Positions 17,534 through 26,839 are shown, counted from the stretch's first letter. The stretch is DNA of 60,764 bases from Halieaceae bacterium UBA5085 (GCA_002414665.1 DIAF01000005.1:1-60764), one strand, 5' to 3'. Numbers and translations: made by a program. The notes: generated by a model from the sequence alone, not told the origin.

Positions 17534-18225
17534 CAGTCCCGCACCGAATAGTCCAGTTGGACAAATTCCCGGGTGATGTATTTCAGAAGCGCGTGGATGA
17601 ACAGGGCGATGCCCAACAGTTCCAGCGTTTCTTCAACTGTATAAATAATCGAGTAGGTGATTTCCTGCGCGCCAGGTGAGGAAATGTATTTGCCTCCCAG
17701 CATTTCGGCACCCAGGCTCCCAGCCAGATAGAGCCCTCCAGAGATGACAAACCCCACCCCCGTTGCGCATGGCAGGTGGAAAACAAATCTGGCGAAGAAT
17801 AGTGCGAGCAGCATGGCGGCAAGACCATAGGGGATCACCCACGCATAGTAGAAGTAGCCCGAAGTTCCCAACCAGGATCTCAGATAAACGGTCAGGTTCT
17901 CATGCAGCGCCGCTGTTTCATCTATAGCCAGAAAGACAAAGATGGCGCCCAGAAGATACCAGGAAAAGCTCCCTCGCTGCTGCGCACGGTGACAATGAGC
18001 GATACCAAAAAGCAGGCAGGAGGCTGCGATAAGCTGGAGGGAAGAAAAGAGCGTGGGTATGTTGGCCTCGAGGTTGAGGTTGAAGAGGTTAATCCACAGC
18101 GGTACCCGCGCAACGGGTGGCCAGGTGATAAACCAGGCCACGCCGAGACTGCTGGCGATGACCAGAAGCAGGATTATCCCGAGCAGCGCTTTCAGCGTTC
18201 CCCCGGGTGAAATCACGATGTACAC
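17533..18225 (-). CDS. Six-helix integral membrane protein of unknown function
   Basis: I do not recognise a named family. The start GTG 18225 is well supported by GGGAGG nine bases upstream; the frame stays open to 18390 but that extension is polar and improbable. The 230-residue product has six predicted helices, at about 11-33, 57-78, 88-107, 124-150, 155-175 and 193-215. Charged residues lie unusually inside helices: IDETAALHE (101-109) at the end of helix 3 and VEETLELLG (197-205) in helix 6. Acid/His sets in membranes can form metal or catalytic sites, as in alkaline ceramidase-like proteins, but that comparison is only inference. It converges on the tRNAs. Confidence 0.75.
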   Translation of the reverse strand: MYIVISPGGTLKALLGIILLLVIASSLGVAWFITWPPVARVPLWINLFNLNLEANIPTLFSSLQLIAASCLLFGIAHCHRAQQRGSFSWYLLGAIFVFLAIDETAALHENLTVYLRSWLGTSGYFYYAWVIPYGLAAMLLALFFARFVFHLPCATGVGFVISGGLYLAGSLGAEMLGGKYISSPGAQEITYSIIYTVEETLELLGIALFIHALLKYITREFVQLDYSVRD

Positions 18226-18407
18226 GTGCTGCTGCCTCCCTGTATTTTGGCTCTCGGCGGTTGACTCTTGATAAGGCCACTCGGGGTTGCGGGCCCGCCG
18301 GTTGTCGCTGTGGAGCGGGCCGACGCCAGAGGCCGGTTGGCTTGTGTTATCTGCCTCAGAAGAGCAGGATTGTAACCTGACTTGACTCATGAGTGCCGGG
18401 TACCGCT

Positions 18408-19409
18408 ATGAAACAAGATATATCCGGGCAGCTGGTAGCCGCCCTGTTTTTACTGCTTGCTACTTTTTGTGCCGCAGCGGCGGAGCCGGATCCACTCCCA
18501 TCGTGGCAGGAGGGTGGCACAAAATCCTCGATCATTGCCTTCGTCGAGCGCGTTACGCAGCAGGGTTCTGCAGACTACGTCGCAGCCACGGAGCGGATCG
18601 CAACTTTCGATAACGATGGCAATCTCTGGGCGGAGCAGCCGATGTATTTCCAGCTCTTCTTTGCCATTGACCGGGTGCGGGCACTGGCTCCTCAATACCC
18701 GGAGTGGGAAACCCGGGAGCCTTTTGCATCGCTTCTCAAGGGTGACGTCACAGCAGCCCTTGCCGGAGGCATGCCAGCGATCAATGAGTTGATCATGAGT
18801 ACACACGCGGGCATGACCACCGACGAATTCGCGGTACTGGTGCACGACTGGATCGAGAGCGCGCGGCACCCGGAGACCGGACGGCTGTTCACGGACATGG
18901 TCTATCAGCCAATGCTGGAATTGCTGGCCTATCTAAGGGCAAATGACTTCAAGACGTTCATTGTGTCCGGAGGCGGCATTGAGTTCATGCGCCCCTGGAC
19001 CGAAGCAGTCTATGGCATACCACCGGAACAGGTAGTAGGCAGCAGCGTGGTCACGAAGTTTGACATGCGTGACGGTAAACCGGTGCTGTTACGCCTGCCG
19101 GAAATCCGTTTCATCGATGACAAGGAGGGCAAGCCTGTCGGCATCAACAGCCACATCGGGCGCCGGCCCATTTTCGCCTCCGGCAACTCTGACGGCGACC
19201 TGCAAATGCTGCAGTATACAGCCGCGGGACAAGGGCCCAGCTTCATGCTGTACCTGCACCACACTGACGCGGAACGCGAGTGGGCCTATGACAGGGAATC
19301 ACATGTCGGCAGGCTGGATAAGGGTCTGGACGAAGCGCGAACGCGAGGCTGGACGGTCATCGACATGCAGCGCGACTGGAAAACAGTGTTCCCTGTTCCT
19401 CGAGATTGA
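18408..19409 (+). CDS. Exported HAD-superfamily phosphatase
   Basis: This is a 333-residue haloacid-dehalogenase-type hydrolase with an N-terminal signal peptide (hydrophobic core 9-20, probable cleavage near AAA-EPDP). Motif I is FDNDGNLW (67-74) with both aspartates. Motif II is FIVSGGG, and motif III/IV residues lie in FASGNSDGDLQML. A helical cap follows motif I, as in the phosphoserine-phosphatase branch. ATG 18408 is preferred over in-frame GTG 18393. Export makes a periplasmic phosphomonoesterase role likely; the substrate is not evident. It converges on bpt with a 24-base gap. Confidence 0.85.
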   Translation: MKQDISGQLVAALFLLLATFCAAAAEPDPLPSWQEGGTKSSIIAFVERVTQQGSADYVAATERIATFDNDGNLWAEQPMYFQLFFAIDRVRALAPQYPEWETREPFASLLKGDVTAALAGGMPAINELIMSTHAGMTTDEFAVLVHDWIESARHPETGRLFTDMVYQPMLELLAYLRANDFKTFIVSGGGIEFMRPWTEAVYGIPPEQVVGSSVVTKFDMRDGKPVLLRLPEIRFIDDKEGKPVGINSHIGRRPIFASGNSDGDLQMLQYTAAGQGPSFMLYLHHTDAEREWAYDRESHVGRLDKGLDEARTRGWTVIDMQRDWKTVFPVPRD

Positions 19410-19433
19410 ATACCGGGAACAGTGCCGCAGAGG

Positions 19434-20153
19434 TCACTCCACGGCCTCGGCTGCCCGCCAGTCGCTGTCGATATAGAGTTCCAGGGGGCGGTACGCGGTT
19501 TTGTAGGACATCTTGCTGCAGTTGCGAATCCAGTAACCGAGGTACAGGTAGTTCAGGCCCATGAGCCGCGCCTGTTCAATCTGCCAGAGGATGGCATAAC
19601 TGCCCAGGCTGCGACGCTCTTCTTCAGGTTCGAAAAAGGTATAGATAGCTGACAGTCCATCGGTGAGTACATCCACCACAGCAATGCCCAGCAGGCGGTC
19701 TTCCGCGAAGAACCGGTAGTAGCGGGTGCAATCCCAGGCATCATTGAGGAAAGACATGTATTGATCACGATCCGGTGGGTACATGTCACCATCGGCATGA
19801 CGCTGTTCGATGTAGCGATAATAGAGGTCATAGGCGGCGGCGTCGCCGATGTGTGCGCTGCGTTCAACGCGAAGATCCGCATTACGCCGCCAGGTGCGGC
19901 GCTGGGCGCGATTGGGTGCAAAACTGTGCACCGGAATCCGCGCCGGGATGCAGGCATTGCAGCGCCCACAGTGTGGCCGGTAGATGTGGTCGCCGCTGCG
20001 TCGGAACCCCATTTGTGACAGCCGGCTGTACAGCAGCTGATCCATTTCCTGCCGCGGGTCAATGAACAGGGTGGTGGCTTCCTGGTCTTTCAGGTAGCTA
20101 CAGGTGTGAGGGTAGGTGGTATACACCTTGAGATCCCGCAGGGATGAGGTCAC
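19434..20153 (-). CDS. bpt: Aspartate/glutamate leucyltransferase Bpt
   Basis: Bpt transfers Leu from Leu-tRNA to N-terminal Asp or Glu, marking proteins for ClpAP through the N-degron route. The 239-residue protein starts at GTG 20153 (TSSLRDLKVYTTYPHTCSYL) and contains the cysteine motif YRPHCGRCNACIPARIPV, YRYIEQRHADGDMYP, and LNYLYLGYWIRNCSKMSYK, all hallmarks of the arginyl/leucyl transferase family. It overlaps the aat stop by four bases, so the two N-end-rule transferases are co-translated. The common downstream neighbour infA is not here. Confidence 0.95.
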   Translation of the reverse strand: MTSSLRDLKVYTTYPHTCSYLKDQEATTLFIDPRQEMDQLLYSRLSQMGFRRSGDHIYRPHCGRCNACIPARIPVHSFAPNRAQRRTWRRNADLRVERSAHIGDAAAYDLYYRYIEQRHADGDMYPPDRDQYMSFLNDAWDCTRYYRFFAEDRLLGIAVVDVLTDGLSAIYTFFEPEEERRSLGSYAILWQIEQARLMGLNYLYLGYWIRNCSKMSYKTAYRPLELYIDSDWRAAEAVE

Positions 20154-20866
20154 GGCAGCAGGTCTCCGCAATGGGCCGGTAAAACCCAGATAGTCGGGTC
20201 AATACGCTGTTCAATATTCTGGGCAAGCTCCGCTTCAAAGTCCAGCCTGCTGATCAGCTGTGCCCCCATTCTGTTCATATGCGCACTTTCCACCTGGCAG
20301 TCGATCAGTCTGAAGTTTGCCCTGCGCAGCAAGGAGACGAGGGCCACGAGCGCAATGCGGGAAGCGCTGGGTACGCGAGAGAACATCGACTCACCAAAAA
20401 ACACACGTCCCAGCGCAACGCCGTACAAACCACCGACCAGTTCTCCTCGGGCGTTGAGCACCTCTACCGAGTGTGCGATGCCTCGCCGGTGCAGGGCTTG
20501 GTAGGCCTGCAACATGTCGTCGCTGATCCAGGTGCCATCGCTGTCGCGCCGGGGCGCGGCGCAGGCCTGCATGACTGATGCGAAGCGTCGGTCCACGCTC
20601 AGTTGCAACGTCGACTGGCGCAGGGTCTTGCGCAGGGAGCGGGACACGTGCAGGGCATCCAGGTAGAGCACCGAGCGTGGGTCTGGTGTCCACCACAGTA
20701 CGGGCTGCGGTGGCTCATACCAGGGGAATATGCCCCGCCTGTAAGCTGCAGTAAGCCGCTCGGGCGAGAGTCCGCCACCCGCTGCCAGCAGCCCGTTGGG
20801 GTAGGTCAGTGCCTGACTGGTGGGCGGGAAATCATCGCCGGGGGCCAGGCGGGCGATCCCCGGCAT
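20150..20866 (-). CDS. aat: Leucyl/phenylalanyl-tRNA--protein transferase
   Basis: Aat adds Leu or Phe to N-terminal Arg or Lys, creating a primary N-degron. The 238-residue product has GLLAAGGGLSPERLTAAYRRGIFPWY near the N-terminus, WWTPDPRSVL, AHSVEVLN, LVGGLYGVALGRVFFGESMFS and LIDCQVESAHMNRMGA, which follow the family in order. It lies four bases after trxB and overlaps bpt, forming a trxB-aat-bpt operon. Confidence 0.96.
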   Translation of the reverse strand: MPGIARLAPGDDFPPTSQALTYPNGLLAAGGGLSPERLTAAYRRGIFPWYEPPQPVLWWTPDPRSVLYLDALHVSRSLRKTLRQSTLQLSVDRRFASVMQACAAPRRDSDGTWISDDMLQAYQALHRRGIAHSVEVLNARGELVGGLYGVALGRVFFGESMFSRVPSASRIALVALVSLLRRANFRLIDCQVESAHMNRMGAQLISRLDFEAELAQNIEQRIDPTIWVLPAHCGDLLP

Positions 20867-20870
20867 CCGT

Positions 20871-21821
20871 TTAACCCAGGTTGTCCAGATATTTTTCGGC
20901 GTCCAGCGCTGCCATGCAACCGAATCCGGCAGAGGTTATCGCCTGGCGGTAGATATGATCACCGACATCACCTGCCGCAAAGACGCCGGGTACAGACGTG
21001 GCCGTTGCATTGCCCTCGGTGCCACTGCGGATGGTGATGTAGCCGTCCTGCATGTCCAGTTGCCCCTGAAACATCTCCGTGTTCGGCTTGTGGCCAATGG
21101 CAATGAACACCCCGGCGAGGTCCAGCTCGCTGGTTGCACCGTCAGCAGTGGCCTTCACCCGTATACCCGTGACGCCGCTGGCGTCTCCCAGCACCTCGTC
21201 GAGCGTGTGGTTCCAGAGCAGGCGCACCTTGCCTTCTTCGGCCCGTTTGAACAGGCGATCCTGCAGTACCTTTTCCGCCCGCAAGCTGTCACGCCGGTGG
21301 ACCAGCACGACCTCTGAGGCAATATTGGCCAGGTACAGGGCCTCTTCGACAGCCGTATTGCCACCGCCGATAACGGCCACTTTCTGGTTGCGGTAAAAGA
21401 ATCCATCACAGGTGGCACAGGCGCTGACCCCCTTGCCCATGAACGCGGCTTCGCTGGGCAGTCCCAGATACTGCGCTGAGGCGCCGGTCGCAACAATCAG
21501 GGCATCACAGCTATAGCGGTTGCTGCCCTCAAGCTGGAACGGTCTGGAGGACAGGTCTACATGCTCGATGTGGTCGAATACAACGGAGGTTTCAAAACGC
21601 TCAACGTGGGCCTGCATCTGCTGCATCAACTCTGGACCCTGCAACTCGGCATGCCCCCCCGGCCAGTTTTCCACTTCGGTGGTGGTAGTCAGCTGTCCGC
21701 CCTGCTGCATACCGGTGATCACCACCGGCTTAAGGTTCGCTCGCGCCGCATAAACGGCCGCGGTGTAACCCGCGGGGCCGGAACCGAGAATGATCAGGGG
21801 GTGGTGTTGAGTGTCGCTCAT
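20871..21821 (-). CDS. trxB: Thioredoxin reductase
   Basis: TrxB passes electrons from NADPH through FAD to thioredoxin in the cytoplasm. The 316-residue protein has the FAD motif GSGPAGYTAAVYAAR, the redox disulfide CATC (in SACATCDGFF), the NADPH motif GGGNTAVEEALYL with HRRD, and the C-terminal GVFAAGDVGD. ATG 21821 begins a leftward operon with aat and bpt and is divergent from ftsK. Confidence 0.97.
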   Translation of the reverse strand: MSDTQHHPLIILGSGPAGYTAAVYAARANLKPVVITGMQQGGQLTTTTEVENWPGGHAELQGPELMQQMQAHVERFETSVVFDHIEHVDLSSRPFQLEGSNRYSCDALIVATGASAQYLGLPSEAAFMGKGVSACATCDGFFYRNQKVAVIGGGNTAVEEALYLANIASEVVLVHRRDSLRAEKVLQDRLFKRAEEGKVRLLWNHTLDEVLGDASGVTGIRVKATADGATSELDLAGVFIAIGHKPNTEMFQGQLDMQDGYITIRSGTEGNATATSVPGVFAAGDVGDHIYRQAITSAGFGCMAALDAEKYLDNLG

Positions 21822-21977
21822 GTGGTGATTTCCCGGTTGCTGGTGTTAAATGTGGCGCTGTTGCGCGACTGACGCATGCTGCGTAGCCCGGCGGCGGCCG
21901 GGCAAGGTATGTTAATGTAAAGACTCCGTCGCAGCAAAGGCGAGGTGGATTCTAAATAGTTTCCATAAGTTTTTGAA

Positions 21978-21983
21978 TATAAT
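21978..21983 (+). promoter_or_regulatory. Possible -10 element upstream of ftsK
   Basis: A perfect TATAAT sits in an AT-rich patch (21950-21992) of the trxB-ftsK divergent region. No good -35 is visible 16-18 bases upstream, so it may need an activator or may be fortuitous. Confidence 0.3.
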
Positions 21984-22061
21984 CATAAAATGGGGCACAA
22001 TTGCTGAGTAATGTGGCGCGTGGAGATCGTCTTTTCCACGCCAGTAAGGGGAAATTCAAGC

Positions 22062-24374
22062 GTGCCTGAGAAATCCGGTCAGCACAGCGTCCTGGGCCCG
22101 CGATTGCGGGAGGGCGCCTTCATTGGCGTCAGCGCAGCCTGCCTTTATGTGTTGTTGGCACTCGTGACCTATAGCCCCCGGGACCCGGGCTGGTCGGCGA
22201 CGGGTTCCGGGGCGCGCATCCTCAATGCCGGTGGTCCCACGGGAGCCTGGGTAGCGGATGTTGCATTTTCGCTGATCGGCTTCGCCGCCTATCTGCTCCC
22301 CATCCTGCTGGCTTACCGCGCCCTGGTCATTCTCCTGCAACGCCACCGGCACCAGCGCTTTGACTGGGTTACGTTTGGCATACGGGCCCTGGGGCTGGTG
22401 CTGGTCACGATTGCCGGCACCGCGCTCGCAGCGCTGAACGACAGCGGTGGGTCCGGGTTGCCTCAGGGGGCCGGCGGCATCCTGGGTCAGGCGATTGGCG
22501 ATGGTTTTCGCCTGGCCTTCAGTGCGATCGGCAGCCGGCTCATCCTGCTCGCTGTCTTCCTGTTCGGCATCACGATTTTTACCGATATCAGCTGGTTGCG
22601 TCTCATGGAGCGCCTTGGCCGCTGGACGCTCAACGGGGCCCGACGTATCCGCCACTGGTCTCTCGCAACGCTAGACCGGGTGCGTGACCGCCGTCAGCGT
22701 GAGAAGGCGCTGGAAGCGCGCAAGGCGGTAATCGATGAACATGTTGAGCGCAGCAAGCAGCGCAAACCCCCGAAGATCAAGCCCCTGAAGCCGCGCCCTG
22801 AAAAGAGCGACCGCGCAGAGAAGGAAAAACAGCAGCCATTGTTCGATGCGCCGGTAACGGGCGAATTGCCTGCACTGGGCCTGCTCGATGCGGAAACCAA
22901 GGACCCGACAAAAGGCTTTTCCGAGGAGGCTCTGGCCGCCATGTCGCGCTTGCTGGAACTCAAGCTGGCGGACTTCGGCATCAGTGCAGAGGTGGTGGCC
23001 GTATATCCCGGCCCGGTGATCACCCGTTTTGAGATCCAGCCCGCGGCGGGTATCAAGGTGTCACGGATCTCGAATCTGGCCAAGGATCTGGCGCGCTCAC
23101 TGGCCGTTATCAGCGTACGGGTGGTGGAGGTGATTCCCGGCAAATCGGTGGTCGGGATCGAGATCCCCAACGAAGACCGGGAGATCGTGAATTTCCGCGA
23201 GGTGCTGTCCTCACGTGCCTTCGACCAGTCACGCTCGCCGCTGACACTGGCGCTGGGGCATGATATTTCCGGCGAACCCGTGGTGGCTGACCTCGGCAAA
23301 ATGCCACACCTGCTGGTGGCAGGTACCACAGGGTCTGGCAAGTCCGTTGGGGTCAACGCCATGCTCCTCAGTTTGCTCTATAAATCGACTCCAGCCGATG
23401 TGCGGTTGATCATGGTCGACCCGAAAATGCTTGAACTGTCGGTGTACGACGGGATTCCACACCTTCTGACGCCAGTGATCACCGACATGAAGGACGCAGC
23501 CAACGGGCTGCGCTGGTGCGTGGCAGAAATGGAGCGGCGCTATAAGCTGATGGCACATCTGGGCGTGCGTAACCTGGCGGGCTACAACCGCAAGCTGGCA
23601 GACGCAGAGCGCGAGGGCACCCCGATCACGGACCCGCTGTGGAAACCCGACCCGATCATGGCGCTCACCGACGAGGAGCAGGAGGCTCCGCCGCTGGAGC
23701 GCCTGCCTTCGATCGTGGTTGTGATCGACGAATTCGCCGACATGATGATGATCGTGGGCAAAAAAGTGGAAGAGCTTATTGCGCGGATCGCACAGAAGGC
23801 GCGCGCCGCTGGTATCCACCTGATCCTGGCCACGCAGCGACCCTCTGTGGATGTCATTACCGGGCTTATCAAGGCCAATATTCCCACCCGCATTGCCTTC
23901 CAGGTGTCCTCGAAGATCGACTCGCGCACCATTCTTGACCAGGGTGGGGCAGAGCAGTTGCTGGGACACGGCGACATGCTGTACCTGCCTCCGGGGTCCG
24001 GCCTGCCCACGCGCGTGCACGGCGCGTTCTGTTCCGATGAAGAAGTGCATCGCGTGGTCGCGGACTGGAAGCGCCGCGGAGAGCCGCGTTACATTGAGGG
24101 CTTGCTGGATGAGGGCAGCAGTACCCCGGTGACCGCAGGGGAACTCCAGGCCAGCAATGGTGACGAAGATCCAGAGAGCGACAACCTGTATGATGAGGCC
24201 GTGCACTACGTGACCCAGAGTCGGCGGGCCTCGATATCATCGGTACAGCGCAAGCTGCGTATCGGTTATAACCGGGCCGCGCGCCTTATCGAAACCATGG
24301 AGCAGGCCGGTGTGGTCAGCGAAATGGGCAGCAATGGGCAGCGCGAAGTGCTCGCACCGCCGCCGGCGGAGTGA
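22062..24374 (+). CDS. ftsK: DNA translocase FtsK
   Basis: FtsK couples chromosome dimer resolution to septation: it anchors at the division site and pumps DNA toward XerCD/dif. The protein has four N-terminal helices (about residues 20-170), a short basic linker (KQRKPPKIKPLKPRPEK) and the motor with Walker A AGTTGSGKSVGVN, Walker B IVVVIDEFADMM and LATQRPSVDVITG. A C-terminal gamma winged helix (RASISSVQRKLRIGYNRAARLIE) reads KOPS sites. At about 770 residues it is a short-linker FtsK/SpoIIIE type. GTG 22062 has AAGGGG upstream; ATG 22011 is in frame and possible but has a weak ribosome site. Confidence 0.95.
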   Translation: MPEKSGQHSVLGPRLREGAFIGVSAACLYVLLALVTYSPRDPGWSATGSGARILNAGGPTGAWVADVAFSLIGFAAYLLPILLAYRALVILLQRHRHQRFDWVTFGIRALGLVLVTIAGTALAALNDSGGSGLPQGAGGILGQAIGDGFRLAFSAIGSRLILLAVFLFGITIFTDISWLRLMERLGRWTLNGARRIRHWSLATLDRVRDRRQREKALEARKAVIDEHVERSKQRKPPKIKPLKPRPEKSDRAEKEKQQPLFDAPVTGELPALGLLDAETKDPTKGFSEEALAAMSRLLELKLADFGISAEVVAVYPGPVITRFEIQPAAGIKVSRISNLAKDLARSLAVISVRVVEVIPGKSVVGIEIPNEDREIVNFREVLSSRAFDQSRSPLTLALGHDISGEPVVADLGKMPHLLVAGTTGSGKSVGVNAMLLSLLYKSTPADVRLIMVDPKMLELSVYDGIPHLLTPVITDMKDAANGLRWCVAEMERRYKLMAHLGVRNLAGYNRKLADAEREGTPITDPLWKPDPIMALTDEEQEAPPLERLPSIVVVIDEFADMMMIVGKKVEELIARIAQKARAAGIHLILATQRPSVDVITGLIKANIPTRIAFQVSSKIDSRTILDQGGAEQLLGHGDMLYLPPGSGLPTRVHGAFCSDEEVHRVVADWKRRGEPRYIEGLLDEGSSTPVTAGELQASNGDEDPESDNLYDEAVHYVTQSRRASISSVQRKLRIGYNRAARLIETMEQAGVVSEMGSNGQREVLAPPPAE

Positions 24375-24411
24375 GCCGGTTCATCTAACCTCTTTGCACA
24401 GGACTGACGGA

Positions 24412-25035
24412 GTGACCTATTCACTGACATTGTTGCGTCTCTGCGCGCTGCTCTTGCTGTTGGCACCCCTGCAGCTGCGCGCGGAAGCGGTTGACGATCT
24501 GCTTCAGGCCCTGCAACCGATCGAGCGCCTGCAGGGGGAGTTCCAGCAACGGCAATACGCTACCGACGGTGAGGTCGTCAGCGAGTCGGAGGGCCGTTTT
24601 CGGCTGCTTCGGCCTGGCTACTTCGCCTGGGAAATACGCGCCCCTGACAGTCAGTTGATTATCGCCAACCGCGATTATCTGTGGCACCACGACCGCGATC
24701 TGGAAACGGTGACGCGTCGCCCGGTGGCAGGCAGCGAAGCGATGACACCGCTACAGGTGCTGGGTGGCGACAGTGAGGCGCTGCGCCGGGATTACACCGT
24801 GCACCGGGACGAACAGCAGCGCTTTGTGCTTGTACCCAGGGGGGCAGGCAGCGGATTCCAGGAACTGGCTCTCTCGCTCTCAGGTGACAGCATTCTCGGT
24901 ATGGAAGTGCGGGATAACCTCAACCAACGCGTGGTCATCACCTTCAGTGCGCTGGACACCCAAACGGCGATGACACCTGCCGAGTTCGACTTCGCACCGC
25001 CGCCCGGTGCAGACCTGTTCTATCAGGCAGAGTAG
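24412..25035 (+). CDS. lolA: Outer-membrane lipoprotein carrier protein LolA
   Basis: LolA carries lipoproteins across the periplasm from LolCDE to LolB. The 207-residue precursor has a signal peptide (hydrophobic LLRLCALLLLLAPL, cleavage after LRA) and the half-barrel motifs LQGEFQQRQYA, GRFRLLRPGYFAWEI and DSQLIIANRDYLWHHD. GTG 24412 has AGGA eight bases upstream. The ftsK-lolA-rarA order is widely conserved, and the partner lolCDE is 19 kb upstream in this window. Confidence 0.95.
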   Translation: MTYSLTLLRLCALLLLLAPLQLRAEAVDDLLQALQPIERLQGEFQQRQYATDGEVVSESEGRFRLLRPGYFAWEIRAPDSQLIIANRDYLWHHDRDLETVTRRPVAGSEAMTPLQVLGGDSEALRRDYTVHRDEQQRFVLVPRGAGSGFQELALSLSGDSILGMEVRDNLNQRVVITFSALDTQTAMTPAEFDFAPPPGADLFYQAE

Positions 25036-25038
25036 CCC

Positions 25039-26376
25039 TTGGCTGATGATCTGTTCAGCGCCGGAGGCGAACCGGGCTACCAGCCCCTGGCGGCTCGCCT
25101 GCGGCCAGACACGCTGGATACCTTTGCCGGGCAGGCGCACCTGCTCGGCCCGGGTAAACCGCTGCGTCAGGCGATAGAACGACGCCAGCTACACTCGATG
25201 ATTTTCTGGGGGCCGCCCGGTGTCGGCAAGACCACCCTCGCACGCATTGTCGCGGGCGCCGCCGAGGCGCATTTTCTGCAGCTTTCAGCCGTGCTGGCCG
25301 GTGTGCGCGAGATACGTGAGGCAATCAGCCAGGCACGCCAGCACCGCGCCGCGGGGCGCGACACCGTCCTCTTTGTGGATGAGGTGCACCGGTTCAACAA
25401 GAGTCAGCAGGACGCCTTTCTACCTCATGTGGAAGACGGCACCGTGATCTTTGTTGGCGCCACTACTGAAAATCCATCCTTCGAACTGAATAACGCGCTG
25501 TTGTCGCGGGCGCGTGTCTACAAGCTGCGATCTCTGGGCGCCGAAGACCTGCAGCAGGTACTGCAGCGCGGGGTTGCGGCGTTAGTGCCGGCAACTGACA
25601 TCGACAGCGCCAGCCTGCGACGGATCGCCGAGCAGGCTGACGGTGATGCCCGCCGCGCACTTAATCTGTTGGAACTGGCGGCAGATCTTGCCAGTGAGGA
25701 GCACGGTTGTCGCACGATCACGGCCGGCACGCTTGAGGAAGTCTTGCAGGCCTCACTGAGGCGCTTCGACAAGGGCGGTGACCTGTTCTATGACCAGATC
25801 AGTGCGCTGCACAAAGCCGTGCGCGGTTCCGCGCCGGACGCCGCCGTTTACTGGCTGTGCCGCATGCTGGATGGGGGGTGTGACCCCCTGTATCTGGCAC
25901 GCCGCATCGTACGCATGGCCAGCGAAGACATCGGTAACGCCGACCCGCGCGCACTCAGCCTGTGTCTCGATGCCTGGCAGGTACAGGAGCGGTTGGGCAG
26001 CCCGGAAGGGGAACTCGCGCTGGCACAGGCGGTGATCTATCTCGCCTGCGCGCCGAAAAGCAACGCGGTGTACAGCGCATACAAGGCAGCCCTCGCAGAG
26101 GTGCAGAATCAAGGCAGTCTGGAGGTTCCGTTGCACCTGCGCAATGCACCGACCGCCCTGATGAAGGCCGAGGGACACGGTGAGGATTACCGCTACGCAC
26201 ACGACGAGGAGGGGGCCTACGCGGCGGGGGAAAGCTATTTCCCCGAAGCACTGCAGTCCCGGCGTTATTACTTTCCCGTTGCCCGGGGCCTGGAGCAGAA
26301 GATCGCCGAAAAACTCGAGTACCTGCGCAGCCTGGACGAAAGCAGTAGCCGGCAACGTTACCCGAAAAAGTCGTGA
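25039..26376 (+). CDS. rarA: Replication-associated recombination protein A (AAA+ ATPase)
   Basis: RarA (MgsA) is a clamp-loader-like ATPase acting at stalled replication forks. The 445-residue protein has Walker A GPPGVGKTT, Walker B LFVDEVHRFNKSQQD, sensor region GATTENPSFELN and the C-terminal MgsA tetramerisation region (GCDPLYLARRIVRMASEDIGNADPRAL, in pieces) with SYFPEAL near the end. TTG 25039 is three bases after the lolA stop, so the genes are co-transcribed. Confidence 0.95.
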   Translation: MADDLFSAGGEPGYQPLAARLRPDTLDTFAGQAHLLGPGKPLRQAIERRQLHSMIFWGPPGVGKTTLARIVAGAAEAHFLQLSAVLAGVREIREAISQARQHRAAGRDTVLFVDEVHRFNKSQQDAFLPHVEDGTVIFVGATTENPSFELNNALLSRARVYKLRSLGAEDLQQVLQRGVAALVPATDIDSASLRRIAEQADGDARRALNLLELAADLASEEHGCRTITAGTLEEVLQASLRRFDKGGDLFYDQISALHKAVRGSAPDAAVYWLCRMLDGGCDPLYLARRIVRMASEDIGNADPRALSLCLDAWQVQERLGSPEGELALAQAVIYLACAPKSNAVYSAYKAALAEVQNQGSLEVPLHLRNAPTALMKAEGHGEDYRYAHDEEGAYAAGESYFPEALQSRRYYFPVARGLEQKIAEKLEYLRSLDESSSRQRYPKKS

Positions 26377-26464
26377 CACCTGGGGCAGCGGTGCCCCGGA
26401 TGCTGCCCACTGCCGCTAAAATCAGTACAATGCGCACTGGCAACTGCACCCTGCGGGTTATTCC

Positions 26465-26839
26465 ATGAAGTACCTGGTCTTCGTTGCAATGGGGGGCGCA
26501 GCGGGCTCGGTCTCGCGCTATCTGCTCTCACAGTGGACCCAGGCACAGTGGCAGGGCGGTTTTCCGCTGGGCACGCTGCTGGTCAACCTCATAGGCTCCT
26601 GCGCCATCGGTGTCGTGTTTGCCCTGCTGGAGAGGCAGGTTCTGCACCCGGACTGGAGAGGCCTGCTCATGGTGGGGTTCCTCGGGGCATTTACCACCTT
26701 CTCGACCTTTTCCCTGGAGGCCTTTGCGCTCTGGGAATCTGGACAGGCGCTGCAGGCACTGGGTTATGTCTTGGCCAGCGTCACGTTCTGCGTTCTCGGC
26801 GCCGGCCTCGCAATCACCCTGACCCGGGCCCTGCTCTAG
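26465..26839 (+). CDS. crcB: Fluoride efflux channel CrcB/Fluc
   Basis: CrcB forms a dual-topology dimer that lets fluoride out of the cell. The 124-residue protein has four helices and the family motifs GGAAGSVSRYLLS, PLGTLLVNLIGSCAIG and GFLGAFTTFSTFSLE, whose Asn and Phe residues line the pores. ATG 26465 follows an 88-base gap after rarA. I saw no fluoride riboswitch in that gap. Confidence 0.95.
   Translation: MKYLVFVAMGGAAGSVSRYLLSQWTQAQWQGGFPLGTLLVNLIGSCAIGVVFALLERQVLHPDWRGLLMVGFLGAFTTFSTFSLEAFALWESGQALQALGYVLASVTFCVLGAGLAITLTRALL

Noticed and set aside
17248..19409. tRNA pair as an attachment site for an integrated element
   Set aside because: No integrase, no repeat of the tRNA 3' ends downstream, and the following genes have ordinary base composition.
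26377..26464. Fluoride riboswitch upstream of crcB
   Set aside because: The 88-base gap has none of the conserved crcB-motif elements, and its short hairpin-like GGGGCAGCGGTGCCCC does not fit the pseudoknot layout.
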